Program-made: the position numbers and the translations under genes
In this document: one piece after another, positions 38,833-46,809 of the stretch
Position numbering within the stretch: the stretch's first letter is position 1
Layout: each line of letters opens with the position of its first letter
Source of the DNA: an uncultured Verrucomicrobia subdivision 3 bacterium
GTDB lineage: Bacteria > Verrucomicrobiota > Verrucomicrobiia > Limisphaerales > UBA11358
Assembly (NCBI GenBank): GCA_903917705.1
Contig: CAIXBQ010000012.1
Location: 24,921 to 88,920 of the forward strand
DNA length: 64,000 bases
Direction of reading: 5' to 3'
Notes under the pieces: model-generated
The model's database searches: none
The model's input: the letters and a program-made list of their open reading frames with translations, nothing else
Told to the model about the DNA's origin: nothing

Positions 38833-39843
38833 ATGAGCGAAGGCAGCAAACCCCTGAAGATGGTGACGTGTCCCGGTTGCGACGCGAAGACGTTCATCCC
38901 CGGCGATCTGCCGCCGCTGGCCACCGAACCGTGCAAAAAATGCGGCCACTCCATCATGATGCCGATGCAACTCCGGCAATTCGAGCTGCGCAGCAAAATC
39001 GCCTCCGGCGGCATGGGGACGGTCTATCGCGCGTGGGACGTGACGCTGGAACGGCTGGTCGCCGTGAAGCTGATGAAGAAGGAGCTGCTCGACGACCCGA
39101 AGGCGCTCGAGAGTTTTTACCGCGAGGCGCGCGCCTGCGCCCGGCTCAACCATACCAACATCGTCCACATCTACACCTTCGACGAATGGGAAGGCGAGCG
39201 CTATCTAGTGATGGAGCTGGCCGATCAGGGCAGCCTGGACGCGCGGATTGAAAAGCTGCACTCCCTGCAGGAACTGCAGGTGCTGGACATCGGCATCAAG
39301 ATTTCCGACGCGCTGAACATGGCGCTCAAATACGACCTGCTCCACCGCGACATCAAGCCGGGCAACATCCTGTTCAACACCGACCACGAGCCCAAACTGG
39401 TGGATTTCGGCCTGGCCCGCAAAACCGATGCCGAGCAGGACTCGCCGGACATGGTCTGGGGCACGCCATATTACGTCGCCCCGGAAAAAATCAAGCGCGA
39501 GCCGGAAACCTTCCTATCGGACATGTACAGCCTGGGCGCGACCCTTTACCACGCCATCACGGGCCATGTGCCGTTCGACGCGCCGACGCCCGATGAAGTC
39601 GTCATCGCCCAGGTCCAGACGCCGCTGACCCCGCCGAACCTCGTGGTGCCGGAAATCTCGCAGGCCACCAGCGACGCGCTGGCGCGGGCGCTGGCCAAAA
39701 ATCCGGCCGACCGTTTTTTAAGCTACGATGAATTCCGGATGGCCCTCGAGACCGCGCGCAGCGAACTGCTGGTGCGCCAGTACCAGACCCCGGATCAGCC
39801 CCAGCAGCCCAAGCGCATGACCAGCTGGTGGCGCCGCCAGTAA
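38833..39843 (+). CDS. Hanks-type Ser/Thr protein kinase with N-terminal zinc ribbon
   Basis: A 336-aa cytoplasmic kinase. The N-terminus carries a zinc-ribbon-like pair, CPGC (13-16) and CKKC (34-37). The kinase domain follows with glycine loop IASGGMGTVYRA (57-68), ATP-binding Lys79, catalytic HRDIKPGN (171-178), DFG at 191-193 and GTPYYVAPEKI. All catalytic residues are intact. There is no membrane helix or PASTA region, so it is a soluble kinase ending soon after the C-lobe. It is divergent from the ECF sigma operon, with 147 bp between them. Its input and targets are unknown. Confidence 0.93.
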   Translation: MSEGSKPLKMVTCPGCDAKTFIPGDLPPLATEPCKKCGHSIMMPMQLRQFELRSKIASGGMGTVYRAWDVTLERLVAVKLMKKELLDDPKALESFYREARACARLNHTNIVHIYTFDEWEGERYLVMELADQGSLDARIEKLHSLQELQVLDIGIKISDALNMALKYDLLHRDIKPGNILFNTDHEPKLVDFGLARKTDAEQDSPDMVWGTPYYVAPEKIKREPETFLSDMYSLGATLYHAITGHVPFDAPTPDEVVIAQVQTPLTPPNLVVPEISQATSDALARALAKNPADRFLSYDEFRMALETARSELLVRQYQTPDQPQQPKRMTSWWRRQ

Positions 39844-39876
39844 AAACAAAACCGGCGGACGCTGCCGTCCGCCGGT
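39841..39876 (-). terminator. Rho-independent terminator for the minus-strand gene run
   Basis: A perfect 11-bp stem (39851-39861 with 39866-39876) and 4-base loop is followed, read on the minus strand, by TTTGTTTTTA. It lies 18 bp past the stop of the exported protein gene at 39895, ending a long minus-strand run, and touches the stop of the convergent kinase gene. Confidence 0.85.
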
Positions 39877-39894
39877 GAGAAGCTTGCGCCAGTT

Positions 39895-40257
39895 TTATTC
39901 CGCCTTCTTTTTCTTGGCGTTGTGCATCGTGGTGACCTTCAGCTTGTCGCCATCCTTCTTGTAGGAGCCGGCAACACTGTCACCCGCGGCGAAATCCGCC
40001 AGCGTGGCCGGCTTGCCGTCCTTGGTGAGCTTGGTTTCGGAGGTGATGCTAAGCTTCAGCTCCCCGACGGTGATGGTGGCAGCCGCAGTGTCCACGGCGC
40101 TGATCTTGCCATGGAACGGCAGGCCGTGTTTCTTCGCGGGGGCGACCTGGTCGGCAGCCGCCGGCGCGGCCGGGGTTTTGTCGGCCGCGCGGCTGAGCGC
40201 GGGAAGAGCAATCAGAGCCGCGGCGACGATCGAGAATAATGCGATTTGTTTTTTCAT
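39895..40257 (-). CDS. Small exported protein with DUF5666/OB-like domain, hypothetical
   Basis: A 120-aa protein with a signal peptide (KKQIALFSIVAAALIALPALSRAAD). After an Ala/Pro linker, a beta-rich segment GKISAVDTAAATITVGELKLSIT followed by ETKLTKDGKPATLADFAAGDSV resembles the short OB-like periplasmic domains annotated DUF5666 or similar. The end is Lys-rich (NAKKKKAE). Start at 40257 is chosen for the signal peptide; an upstream ATG at 40326 would add an unrelated basic stretch. It is the last gene before a strong terminator. Function unknown. Confidence 0.8.
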   Translation of the reverse strand: MKKQIALFSIVAAALIALPALSRAADKTPAAPAAADQVAPAKKHGLPFHGKISAVDTAAATITVGELKLSITSETKLTKDGKPATLADFAAGDSVAGSYKKDGDKLKVTTMHNAKKKKAE

Positions 40258-40329
40258 GTGTTTATGTTGAGTGTTAAGTTTTGACCTGAAATCAGACAGA
40301 CGCCGGGGTCGTTTAAAAAGTTTCAAAAT

Positions 40330-40842
40330 TCACCACGCGCCCTCGGTCAGGAGTTCGGCGATGTTTTGCGCCAGATCGGCCGCCAGCAGCGGCAGCGCCT
40401 GCCGTTCGGCGCCGGCCAGATCACCACCGATGTGAACCAGCGTGTGGCCCTTCACATCCTTGTCCAGAAGCAACCGGCCGGAAGCGCGTTCGCGGGCCGT
40501 GACATGGACAATGACATCCACGCGATAATTTTCGGGTGTCGACACGTCCTGATTCAAAAAACCAAGCCCCTGGCGGTCATAATTGCGGATGACCCCGGTG
40601 ACCACCACATCGCCATCACCCTGCGAGGCCAGCCGATAGGTGGCGTCCGTCTGCATCCGTTCCCGCAGGGACTGCGTGAGGGCGGCGCCAAGCCGGGGCT
40701 GATGCGTCTGGTTGTTGAACGGCAACACCTCAATGGTTTTTCCGGCGGCGGCGGAGCCGCTGGCGGGACCGAGGTGGTAGCTCGCGCACCCGGCCAGCCC
40801 ACCGGCAACGAGACAGGAAAGAAAAAGTTTCAGCGCGCGCAT
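40330..40842 (-). CDS. LptE-like LPS-assembly lipoprotein
   Basis: A 170-aa lipoprotein: signal KLFLSCLVAGGLAGCASYHLG with lipobox Cys at about residue 19. The segments IEVLPFNNQTHQPRLGAALTQSLRERM and DVVVTGVIRNYDR fit the LptE family found outside Proteobacteria, the plug of the LptD translocon that inserts lipopolysaccharide in the outer membrane. It starts 8 bp after a BamD-like gene, so the two outer-membrane assembly genes look co-transcribed. LptE is a divergent family, so the name is probable rather than certain. Confidence 0.78.
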   Translation of the reverse strand: MRALKLFLSCLVAGGLAGCASYHLGPASGSAAAGKTIEVLPFNNQTHQPRLGAALTQSLRERMQTDATYRLASQGDGDVVVTGVIRNYDRQGLGFLNQDVSTPENYRVDVIVHVTARERASGRLLLDKDVKGHTLVHIGGDLAGAERQALPLLAADLAQNIAELLTEGAW

Positions 40843-40849
40843 GGGCGTT

Positions 40850-41839
40850 TCATTTTTCCGGTGCCGCCGACAAGCGCGGTTTCAAAACCTCGATGCGCTG
40901 CCGCGCCTGGGCGGCCAGCGGGGAGTTGGCGTCCAGCTGCAGCACGTCGTTGTAATACACCACCGCCCCGGCCCATTTGTGACCCTGCTCGTAAAATTGG
41001 GCGATGGCAAAACTGCCGCGCACCTGTTCGGCCTTGAGCTTGACCATGGCCTTCTGGGCGGCGGCCACCCGCTTGTCATCGGGATAAAAGGTGATGAAAT
41101 CGGTGTAGCCGGCGATGGCCTGCGCGGCGGCGCCCTGGTCATATTCGGCGGTGTCAGCCTGTTTTTCCCACGCGACCCCGGCCCGATACATCGCGTCGGC
41201 GGCAATGGCCGGCTGATCGTGGTAGCGGTCAGCGGCGGTCTCGTAGGCCTTCACCGCCTCCGCGTAGTTTTTTTGCTTCTCGCGCGCCGTGCCGATCCGC
41301 AACTGCGCGTGCGGGGCGACTTCGCTATACGGGCCATTGGCCACGATCTTGTCGTAAAGCTTGGCCGTTTCATCCATCGAGGGGTAGAGCGGGATGAGGT
41401 TCCAAACCTTGAACCATTCGCCGCCGAGGAAGCGGTTGGCGATTTCATACTGCCGCCAGAGGACCTCATTATATTGGCCGCTCTTGGGATATTTTTCGAT
41501 GATCTGCTGGTAGGCGTTATAGGCCGCCTCGTCCTTGTGCTGAACCTCGAGGCAGCGGCCCACCAGATACGCGGCGCGCGGCGCGTAGTCGGACAGCGGC
41601 CACATCCGGAGGATGCGGTGCGCGGCGTGGAGGGTGACGGAGTAGGTTTTGTTGGTGAACGCCTGCTCGGCGACCTCCAGCTGCTCGCGGGCATGGGGGC
41701 GCTGCCACTTGCCGGTCGAACCAAAAGGCTCGTAATACCAGCCTTCGCCCGGCACAAATATCAATGGCGCGGGCGATCGCGTTGGCAGCAACACCACCAC
41801 GAGGGCCAGCAAAATCCAGAATCCCAACCGAAGGTTCAT
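40850..41839 (-). CDS. BamD-like outer-membrane assembly TPR protein
   Basis: A 329-aa protein with an N-terminal membrane/signal segment (FWILLALVVVLLP, no lipobox seen). It carries repeated TPR-like helices with BamD character: AYNAYQQIIEKYPKSGQYNEV, LRIGTAREKQKNYAEAVKAYE, ITFYPDDKRVAAAQKAM. BamD helps insert beta-barrel proteins in the outer membrane. The protein is ~85 residues longer than E. coli BamD and lacks its lipid anchor Cys, so it may be an anchored variant or another TPR scaffold. It directly precedes the LptE-like gene. Confidence 0.78.
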   Translation of the reverse strand: MNLRLGFWILLALVVVLLPTRSPAPLIFVPGEGWYYEPFGSTGKWQRPHAREQLEVAEQAFTNKTYSVTLHAAHRILRMWPLSDYAPRAAYLVGRCLEVQHKDEAAYNAYQQIIEKYPKSGQYNEVLWRQYEIANRFLGGEWFKVWNLIPLYPSMDETAKLYDKIVANGPYSEVAPHAQLRIGTAREKQKNYAEAVKAYETAADRYHDQPAIAADAMYRAGVAWEKQADTAEYDQGAAAQAIAGYTDFITFYPDDKRVAAAQKAMVKLKAEQVRGSFAIAQFYEQGHKWAGAVVYYNDVLQLDANSPLAAQARQRIEVLKPRLSAAPEK

Positions 41840-41880
41840 GCGCGCACGTTAACGGCCAATTCCAAGCAAGTCAAAACCAT

Positions 41881-42387
41881 TCAGCCCCGGTAAACCACCA
41901 GCACGCCGTAGTCGGTCATGATTTTTTGGATGCCCACGTCAAATTGTTCGTAGTTGATGATGTGAACCCCCACGAGGTTCGTCTCGCCGACCTCGTGTAA
42001 AAATTCCGAGACCTTCTCGTCAAACTTATCGTGGCCTGACTCGATGCAAGAGGCGCGACGGATGGTGCGGATGCGGAGCTTTTTGCCGGCGCCCTTCTGG
42101 ACGACCTCCAGCGGCGGTTTCGGCTTGCCGATCAGCGACTCCGCCGGCTTGTCATGGACGGGCACCTTTAAATGCAGCTCCACCTTGGCCGCCGCCGAGG
42201 TGTTGATGGAGCTGGCGGCCGGCACCGGGCCGACGGGCACCACGGGTAGCGAGCCGGTGGTCACCTTGCCGGTGGACGGAATGCTGATGTTTTCCCCGCA
42301 GGCGGGACACTCGATTTGCGAACCGGCCCCGGTCTGGTCCACCGCCAGTTCCTGGTCGCAGTTCGGACAGTTAAAGACGATGTCCAT
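41881..42387 (-). CDS. Zinc-ribbon protein with conserved C-terminal domain, hypothetical
   Basis: A 168-aa protein. Residues 5-35 hold a double-CxxC zinc ribbon (FNCPNCDQELAV, IECPACGENISI). A Pro/Val-rich linker leads to a C-terminal domain of ~60 residues ending IMTDYGVLVVYRG, with SCIESGHDKFDEKVSEFLHE and NLVGVHIINYEQ. That domain looks like a short, soluble alpha/beta fold seen in related bacteria, without a known role. It lies 90 bp past the PilT-like gene on the same strand. No function is assigned. Confidence 0.8.
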   Translation of the reverse strand: MDIVFNCPNCDQELAVDQTGAGSQIECPACGENISIPSTGKVTTGSLPVVPVGPVPAASSINTSAAAKVELHLKVPVHDKPAESLIGKPKPPLEVVQKGAGKKLRIRTIRRASCIESGHDKFDEKVSEFLHEVGETNLVGVHIINYEQFDVGIQKIMTDYGVLVVYRG

Positions 42388-42477
42388 AATTGGAAGGATT
42401 GGAATTGATTCAATGCCAGCCTAAATCCGACCGGCACCACAAACCAGAAAATAATTCACCTCAAATCCGGGCGGCGG

Positions 42478-43734
42478 CTACATCACGCTGTTTAACATGC
42501 CGTTCAACATGCCGGGGTGGGGCGCGGGCTTGATAACCGGTTCCACCACCGGAATCGGCGGCCGCTCGGCGGCGGCAACCACCATCATGGGCACTGCCGG
42601 ATTCGCCTTGGCGGTGCGGCGGATATGGCTGTGGGCGATGTCCAGGCGCTGGCGCATGGCCGGTTTATTGACACTGTAAAGCAGCGCCGTTTCCTCGGTG
42701 ATCAGATCTTCCTCGTAAGCCTTGAGCAAAGACTGCTCGAAGCTGTGCCAGCCGGCGTTGGCGCCGGCCTCAATAATATCGTGCAGGCGCCGGTTTTCAT
42801 TTTCGCCCAGTTCGATGGCTTCGCGCGTGCGCAGGCTGCTGCCCATCAATTCCGTGACCAGCAGCCGCCCGCCGCCCTGTTTCGGCACGAGCCGCTGACC
42901 GATGATATAGCGCAGGGCTCCCGCCAACCGCTCGCGCACCAGTTGCTCCTCATCCTTGCCGAACAGGCCAAGGATGCGGTGGATGGTCTGGCTGGGACTA
43001 ATGGTGTGGAGCGTGCTCAAAACCAGATGGCCGGTCTCCCCGGCGGTGAGCGCAATCTCCATCGTCTCGCGATCCCGGATTTCGCCGACGAGAATGATCT
43101 TGGGCGCCTGCCGCAGCGCCGCGCGGAGACCGTCCGGAAAATTAAAAAAATCGCGCCCCAGCTCGCGGTGGCTGAAGGTGGACTGTCGGTGCGGATGCAA
43201 AAATTCAACCGGGTCCTCCAGCGAGACCACGTGGACCTGGCTGGTGTGGTTGACCTCATTCATCAGCGCGGCCAGCGTGGTGGTCTTGCCATTGCCCGAA
43301 CCGCCGGTGACAAACACGAGGCCGTTCTTTTCCCTGATGATATCGCGGAACGCGGACGGTAGGCCGAGTGATTCCAGGGTGGGGATCTCCGACTGAAGCC
43401 GCCGCATCACCATGGCCAAACTCCCATTCTGCCGGTAAATATTGACGCGAAACCGGCAGGAATTTTCCAGCGCATAACTACAATCGCACGAACCCTGTTC
43501 CGCCAAGTCGCGGAGCAGCTTGCCATTGTGGTTGATGATGACGTGGGCCAGGCTCTCAATGCGCTCGCCCGTCAACACCGGTTCCGGCCAATCAAACGGG
43601 TGCAGTTCCAGCGCGCCGTGCGCCTCCACCTGCGGCGGCATGCCGGCGACGAACAGCAAATCAGAAATGCCCTCGGCGCTCTGGATCATGGCCGTCAGCA
43701 CCCGGTCAAGTTCGATCGTTGTAGTTGTATTCAT
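42478..43734 (-). CDS. PilT/PilU-type twitching motility ATPase
   Basis: A 418-aa secretion-superfamily ATPase that powers type IV pilus retraction. An N-terminal PAS-like domain is followed by Walker A GGSGNGKT (144-151), Asp-box LEDPVEF, His-box HRELG, Walker B KIILVGEIRD (about 212-221) and GHLVLSTLHT. The C-terminal ~55 residues are an extra Pro/Val-rich tail ending in GMLNGMLNSVM, unlike canonical PilT. AGGAGG lies five bases before the ATG at 43734, which fixes the start; the frame is open farther upstream. It is the last gene of the MglA/MglB-like module, tying that module to pilus motility. Confidence 0.93.
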   Translation of the reverse strand: MNTTTTIELDRVLTAMIQSAEGISDLLFVAGMPPQVEAHGALELHPFDWPEPVLTGERIESLAHVIINHNGKLLRDLAEQGSCDCSYALENSCRFRVNIYRQNGSLAMVMRRLQSEIPTLESLGLPSAFRDIIREKNGLVFVTGGSGNGKTTTLAALMNEVNHTSQVHVVSLEDPVEFLHPHRQSTFSHRELGRDFFNFPDGLRAALRQAPKIILVGEIRDRETMEIALTAGETGHLVLSTLHTISPSQTIHRILGLFGKDEEQLVRERLAGALRYIIGQRLVPKQGGGRLLVTELMGSSLRTREAIELGENENRRLHDIIEAGANAGWHSFEQSLLKAYEEDLITEETALLYSVNKPAMRQRLDIAHSHIRRTAKANPAVPMMVVAAAERPPIPVVEPVIKPAPHPGMLNGMLNSVM

Positions 43735-43748
43735 AGAGGCCTCCTGGT

Positions 43749-44231
43749 TCACGCCGGTTTTTTCCGGAACAGCTCCCGCGGATCCGCGACGTTCAATTCC
43801 GACAGGTCCAGCCCGCCGCCGGGATTGTTCGCGCACGCAACGGCAAACTGCGCCGCAATTTTTTGCACCACGCCAGCGGCGTAGTATTTGACCACGCCCA
43901 CGCCGGACTGCGATTTGAAGATGACCACCAGCAGGCAATGTTCATCCACGTCCATGATGAACAGGCTGAAGGTTTCGCCCTGCTGGTAGAAACTGTTGAA
44001 TTTCTTCTCGTGAACCAGCCCCGCGATGGTCTGGTTGGCCATGAACGCCCCGGACGCCAGCGCGCCGATGGTGGTGAAATCCAGGCTTTCCGCGTCGCCG
44101 TGGTGGGCCAGTAGAAAACCGCCCTTGTCAATCACCAGCGCGGCAATCGCGTCCGTCCGGGCGACGAATTCACCCAACACGTCGTCGAGCTGGCGGATGT
44201 CGCTCTCAAGTAGCTGTGGCAGAGTGGCCAT
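43749..44231 (-). CDS. Roadblock/LC7 protein, MglB-like GTPase-activating partner
   Basis: A 160-aa protein with a roadblock fold: LDDVLGEFVARTDAIAALVIDKGGFLLAHHGD, then TIGALASGAFMANQTI and CLLVVIFKSQSGVGVVKYY. In Myxococcus, MglB is the GAP for the polarity GTPase MglA. Here the gene starts one base after the stop of the MglA-like gene, so they are tightly coupled. A ~25-residue C-terminal extension is present. It is followed at 14 bp by pilT. Confidence 0.88.
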   Translation of the reverse strand: MATLPQLLESDIRQLDDVLGEFVARTDAIAALVIDKGGFLLAHHGDAESLDFTTIGALASGAFMANQTIAGLVHEKKFNSFYQQGETFSLFIMDVDEHCLLVVIFKSQSGVGVVKYYAAGVVQKIAAQFAVACANNPGGGLDLSELNVADPRELFRKKPA

Positions 44232-44232
44232 G

Positions 44233-44847
44233 TCATGCGTACTGCGGAACGCTTTGGTTGATGAATTTCTGGAGCAGCATCCGCGTGATCATGTTCAGGC
44301 CCTCGAAGACGCCCTCGCACCGGTGCGCGGTGGCTTGGAACGACGGCACCTGCACCTCGCGGTTGTTCAGCAGATACTCCAAATATTCCACCGGCGCGGC
44401 GTTCGGCAGGTCGCGCTTGTTGTATTGCAGCACATACGGTATTTCCGCCAGGTTCAGCTTCAGCGCATTAAGATTGTCCACCAGATTCTGGAAACTTTCC
44501 ACGTTCTCCGGCATTTTCTCATATTGCGAATCCGCCACAAACACGATGCCGTCCACGCCGCGCAGCACCAGCTGCCGGGTGGTGTTGTAAATCACCTGGC
44601 CCGGCACGGTATAAAGTTGAAATTTGGTTTTGTACCCCTTGATCGTCATCGCCTCAATGGGCAGAAAATCGAAAAACAGCGTCCGGTCCGAACTGGTGGC
44701 CAGCGACACGAGCTTGCCCTTGTTGCCGGCCGCCGTCTGGACATGGTCGTGAACCTGCACGAGGTTGGTCGTCTTGCCGCCCATCGCCGGGCCGTAATAA
44801 ACGATTTTAACCTGCAATTCCTTGGTCGCTTGATTGATGATGGCCAT
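44233..44847 (-). CDS. MglA-like small Ras-family GTPase
   Basis: A 204-aa GTPase. The P-loop is GPAMGGKT (19-26); the switch-2 element is TVPGQ (80-84), in which Pro replaces the usual Asp of DxxG, as in bacterial MglA; the base-specificity motif is NKRD (143-146). MglA sets cell polarity and controls type IV pilus positioning. ATG at 44847 is chosen: it lies 5 bases past the upstream stop and begins right at the fold; the frame continues upstream inside the previous gene. It is flanked by two roadblock proteins and a PilT-like ATPase. Confidence 0.93.
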   Translation of the reverse strand: MAIINQATKELQVKIVYYGPAMGGKTTNLVQVHDHVQTAAGNKGKLVSLATSSDRTLFFDFLPIEAMTIKGYKTKFQLYTVPGQVIYNTTRQLVLRGVDGIVFVADSQYEKMPENVESFQNLVDNLNALKLNLAEIPYVLQYNKRDLPNAAPVEYLEYLLNNREVQVPSFQATAHRCEGVFEGLNMITRMLLQKFINQSVPQYA

Positions 44848-44852
44848 AATAT

Positions 44853-46586
44853 TTATTGCTGCTTTTTCCGGTCCAGTTCCGCCGCCAGCTGCGCCAGCGG
44901 GGCCGAAGGCAGGCTTTCTCCCGCTCGCCCGAACGCGGCGAAATAAACGGAGCTGACCCGGAAAATTTTCCACGGCACGTTGCCGACGGTGAAATTCACG
45001 TTGTTCAACGCGCCCATCCGCAATTCGCGCGTCGTCTGGTTGACCCGCTCGAAAATCTGCGGCAAAAAAGCCGCCAGCGAATCCGCGTTAAGTCCGGCCG
45101 CCACCTGGCTGGCCACGCAGAGGCCGTCCGGCAGCGACACCACGGCGCCCGCCACGCCGGGCAGCGCCACCGCCCGCGCCACCACCTCCCGGGGATGCGC
45201 CTGCCGGTGGGTGAAATCCGTCTGCGGCACCGCGGGACGCTCAAACTCGCTCTCCGTCTTCGGCGCTTCACCGTTGTCACCCCAGACGTAGAAATTCGTG
45301 TCCGAAGTTTTGCGCTCCGCCACAACCGGCGGCAGCGGTACCGGCGGCGCGGCAGCCCGAACCGGCGACGGCTCCGGGGCCGGGGCCGGGGCCGGGGCAG
45401 CCTGCGGAAAGCCAAAGAACAAATCGGGGATGTCCGCCGAAACCGATACTTTCGCCGGCGCCTTCTGCAAATTTTTCTGCGCCGCGAAAAACATCGGCGC
45501 GATCACCTTCAACGGCAGTTCCAGTTCAAAATCATCATTCGGCGATGCTGGCGAACTGGGCTTGGCCAGCGTGCGGAGCTGTTTCCACGTCATGGTCACG
45601 CGGCCGCGCTTCAGCCCGGCCTCGACCATGGGGCCGGCCAGCGGCACGCTGGCCCCGGCGAGCGTCGACCGGATGATTTCGTTCCTCAATTCCTCCGGCC
45701 AGTTTTCGCAGAGGTCGAAGAGCGCGGCAAAAATCGTCGTCTGCACCGGAGCGGGCGCAGCAATATTTTTCATCGCCATGGGCGGAACCGCATGTCCGTT
45801 GCCGTTGCCATTACCATTACTTGCAGACCGGGCGGGCGATAAAAACGGGATTGCCGGCGACGGCTGCACCGCTCGCGCCGGGAAAGGAACCGCGTACGGC
45901 GGTTGCGGGATGCGCGGCGTCAAAGTCGCGGGCTCCGGCGCAGGCGTGACCGGCGCCGTCACCCGCACCGGAATCGTAACCGGCTGGGGTATGGCCGGCG
46001 GCGTGGCCGACGCGGGCTTGAGCGGCTGCGTGGTGAACGTGACCCCCCGCCCGCGCCCGCCAAACGGCCCGGCAATCTCCTCGTTCACTTCTATTTTTTG
46101 CACCGGCCGGCGGGCAAACAGCGCGGGGTTCAACCGCGAAAGGATCTCGTGCAGCGGCAGACTCACCGACCGGTTGTCGTGTTCGCCGCCGGAATTCGCA
46201 AAAATGCCGGGCGCAAGCTGGCGCAGTTCGCCGAAGGTGATTTTCACCGCGCCAAATGCCAACTGGCTGGTCACGGTCTCGACCGGGACGCAAATCGTCA
46301 TGCCGGCCGGCGGCACGGACATCAGTTTCGCCCGCAATTCCATCGGCAACCCGGCAACCACCGGCGCGAGCGGCAATTCGATTTCATCGGTGCCGGCGGT
46401 TCGCGGCGGGCCGGCAACCGGATTCACCACCGGCGCGGCGGCGGGTGTTGGCGATGGCGCGGCAGCGACCGCAGTTCGCCCGGACGGCGAGGGGCCGCCA
46501 TCGTCAAGCTGGCGCAACAGGCCCCGGAGCAGGCCGGCAAATTTTAGTTTCATCGAGATTGCCATGATTTCACGCTGCTCATTCAA
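44853..46586 (-). CDS. Large Pro/Ala-rich protein with C-terminal roadblock domain
   Basis: A 577-aa soluble protein. The N-terminal ~470 residues contain three similar blocks (about 70-170, 270-370) of the form ELPLAPVVAGLPMELRAKLMS...VTSQLAFGAVKITFGELRQLAPGIF and LPLKVIAPMFFA, joined by Pro/Ala linkers. The C-terminal ~110 residues look like a roadblock/LC7 domain (ALPGVAGAVVSLPDGLCVASQVAAGLNADSL, LRMGALNNVNFTVGNVPWKIFRV). With the MglA-like GTPase gene 5 bases downstream, it is likely a scaffold or second GTPase regulator. Start uncertain: 46586, 46565 and 46553 are all possible. I do not recognise the N-terminal blocks. Confidence 0.83.
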   Translation of the reverse strand: MNEQREIMAISMKLKFAGLLRGLLRQLDDGGPSPSGRTAVAAAPSPTPAAAPVVNPVAGPPRTAGTDEIELPLAPVVAGLPMELRAKLMSVPPAGMTICVPVETVTSQLAFGAVKITFGELRQLAPGIFANSGGEHDNRSVSLPLHEILSRLNPALFARRPVQKIEVNEEIAGPFGGRGRGVTFTTQPLKPASATPPAIPQPVTIPVRVTAPVTPAPEPATLTPRIPQPPYAVPFPARAVQPSPAIPFLSPARSASNGNGNGNGHAVPPMAMKNIAAPAPVQTTIFAALFDLCENWPEELRNEIIRSTLAGASVPLAGPMVEAGLKRGRVTMTWKQLRTLAKPSSPASPNDDFELELPLKVIAPMFFAAQKNLQKAPAKVSVSADIPDLFFGFPQAAPAPAPAPEPSPVRAAAPPVPLPPVVAERKTSDTNFYVWGDNGEAPKTESEFERPAVPQTDFTHRQAHPREVVARAVALPGVAGAVVSLPDGLCVASQVAAGLNADSLAAFLPQIFERVNQTTRELRMGALNNVNFTVGNVPWKIFRVSSVYFAAFGRAGESLPSAPLAQLAAELDRKKQQ

Positions 46587-46809
46587 CAGCGCAGGGGGTT
46601 TTTAGCAGAATCCGCGCCATGTGCCTGCCGCCTAGAAATCGGGGTCATTTGTCCAACGGTTGGACTGGTAGAGGGGAAATCTGTCCCATTTGCGACGCCC
46701 CCGGCCGGTTTGGCCGGCGGGTACGCGGATTGCTTGCAAATGGGGCATGAAGATTTATTCGCGCTTGAATTCCGGCGCCAACGCGGTTAGCGGTTAGGCA
46801 CCCATCGAA
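46587..46809. promoter_or_regulatory. Divergent control region with a 15-bp palindrome and nested inverted repeats
   Basis: Between the scaffold gene (minus) and the receiver-PATAN gene (plus) lies a perfect palindrome GTCCAAC-G-GTTGGAC at 46651-46665, an operator-like site. A second inverted repeat pairs CCCATTTGC (46685-46693) with GCAAATGGG (46736-46744) and encloses a smaller CCGGCC...GGCCGG hairpin. Binding by a dimeric regulator is a reasonable guess; the protein is not identified. Confidence 0.55.

Noticed and set aside
38686-39168. 161-residue upstream extension of the ECF sigma factor
   Set aside because: It lies antisense to the start of the kinase gene and would make an abnormally long sigma factor.
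43735-43938. Upstream extension of the PilT-like protein
   Set aside because: A strong AGGAGG sits five bases before the ATG at 43734, and the extension overlaps the roadblock gene.
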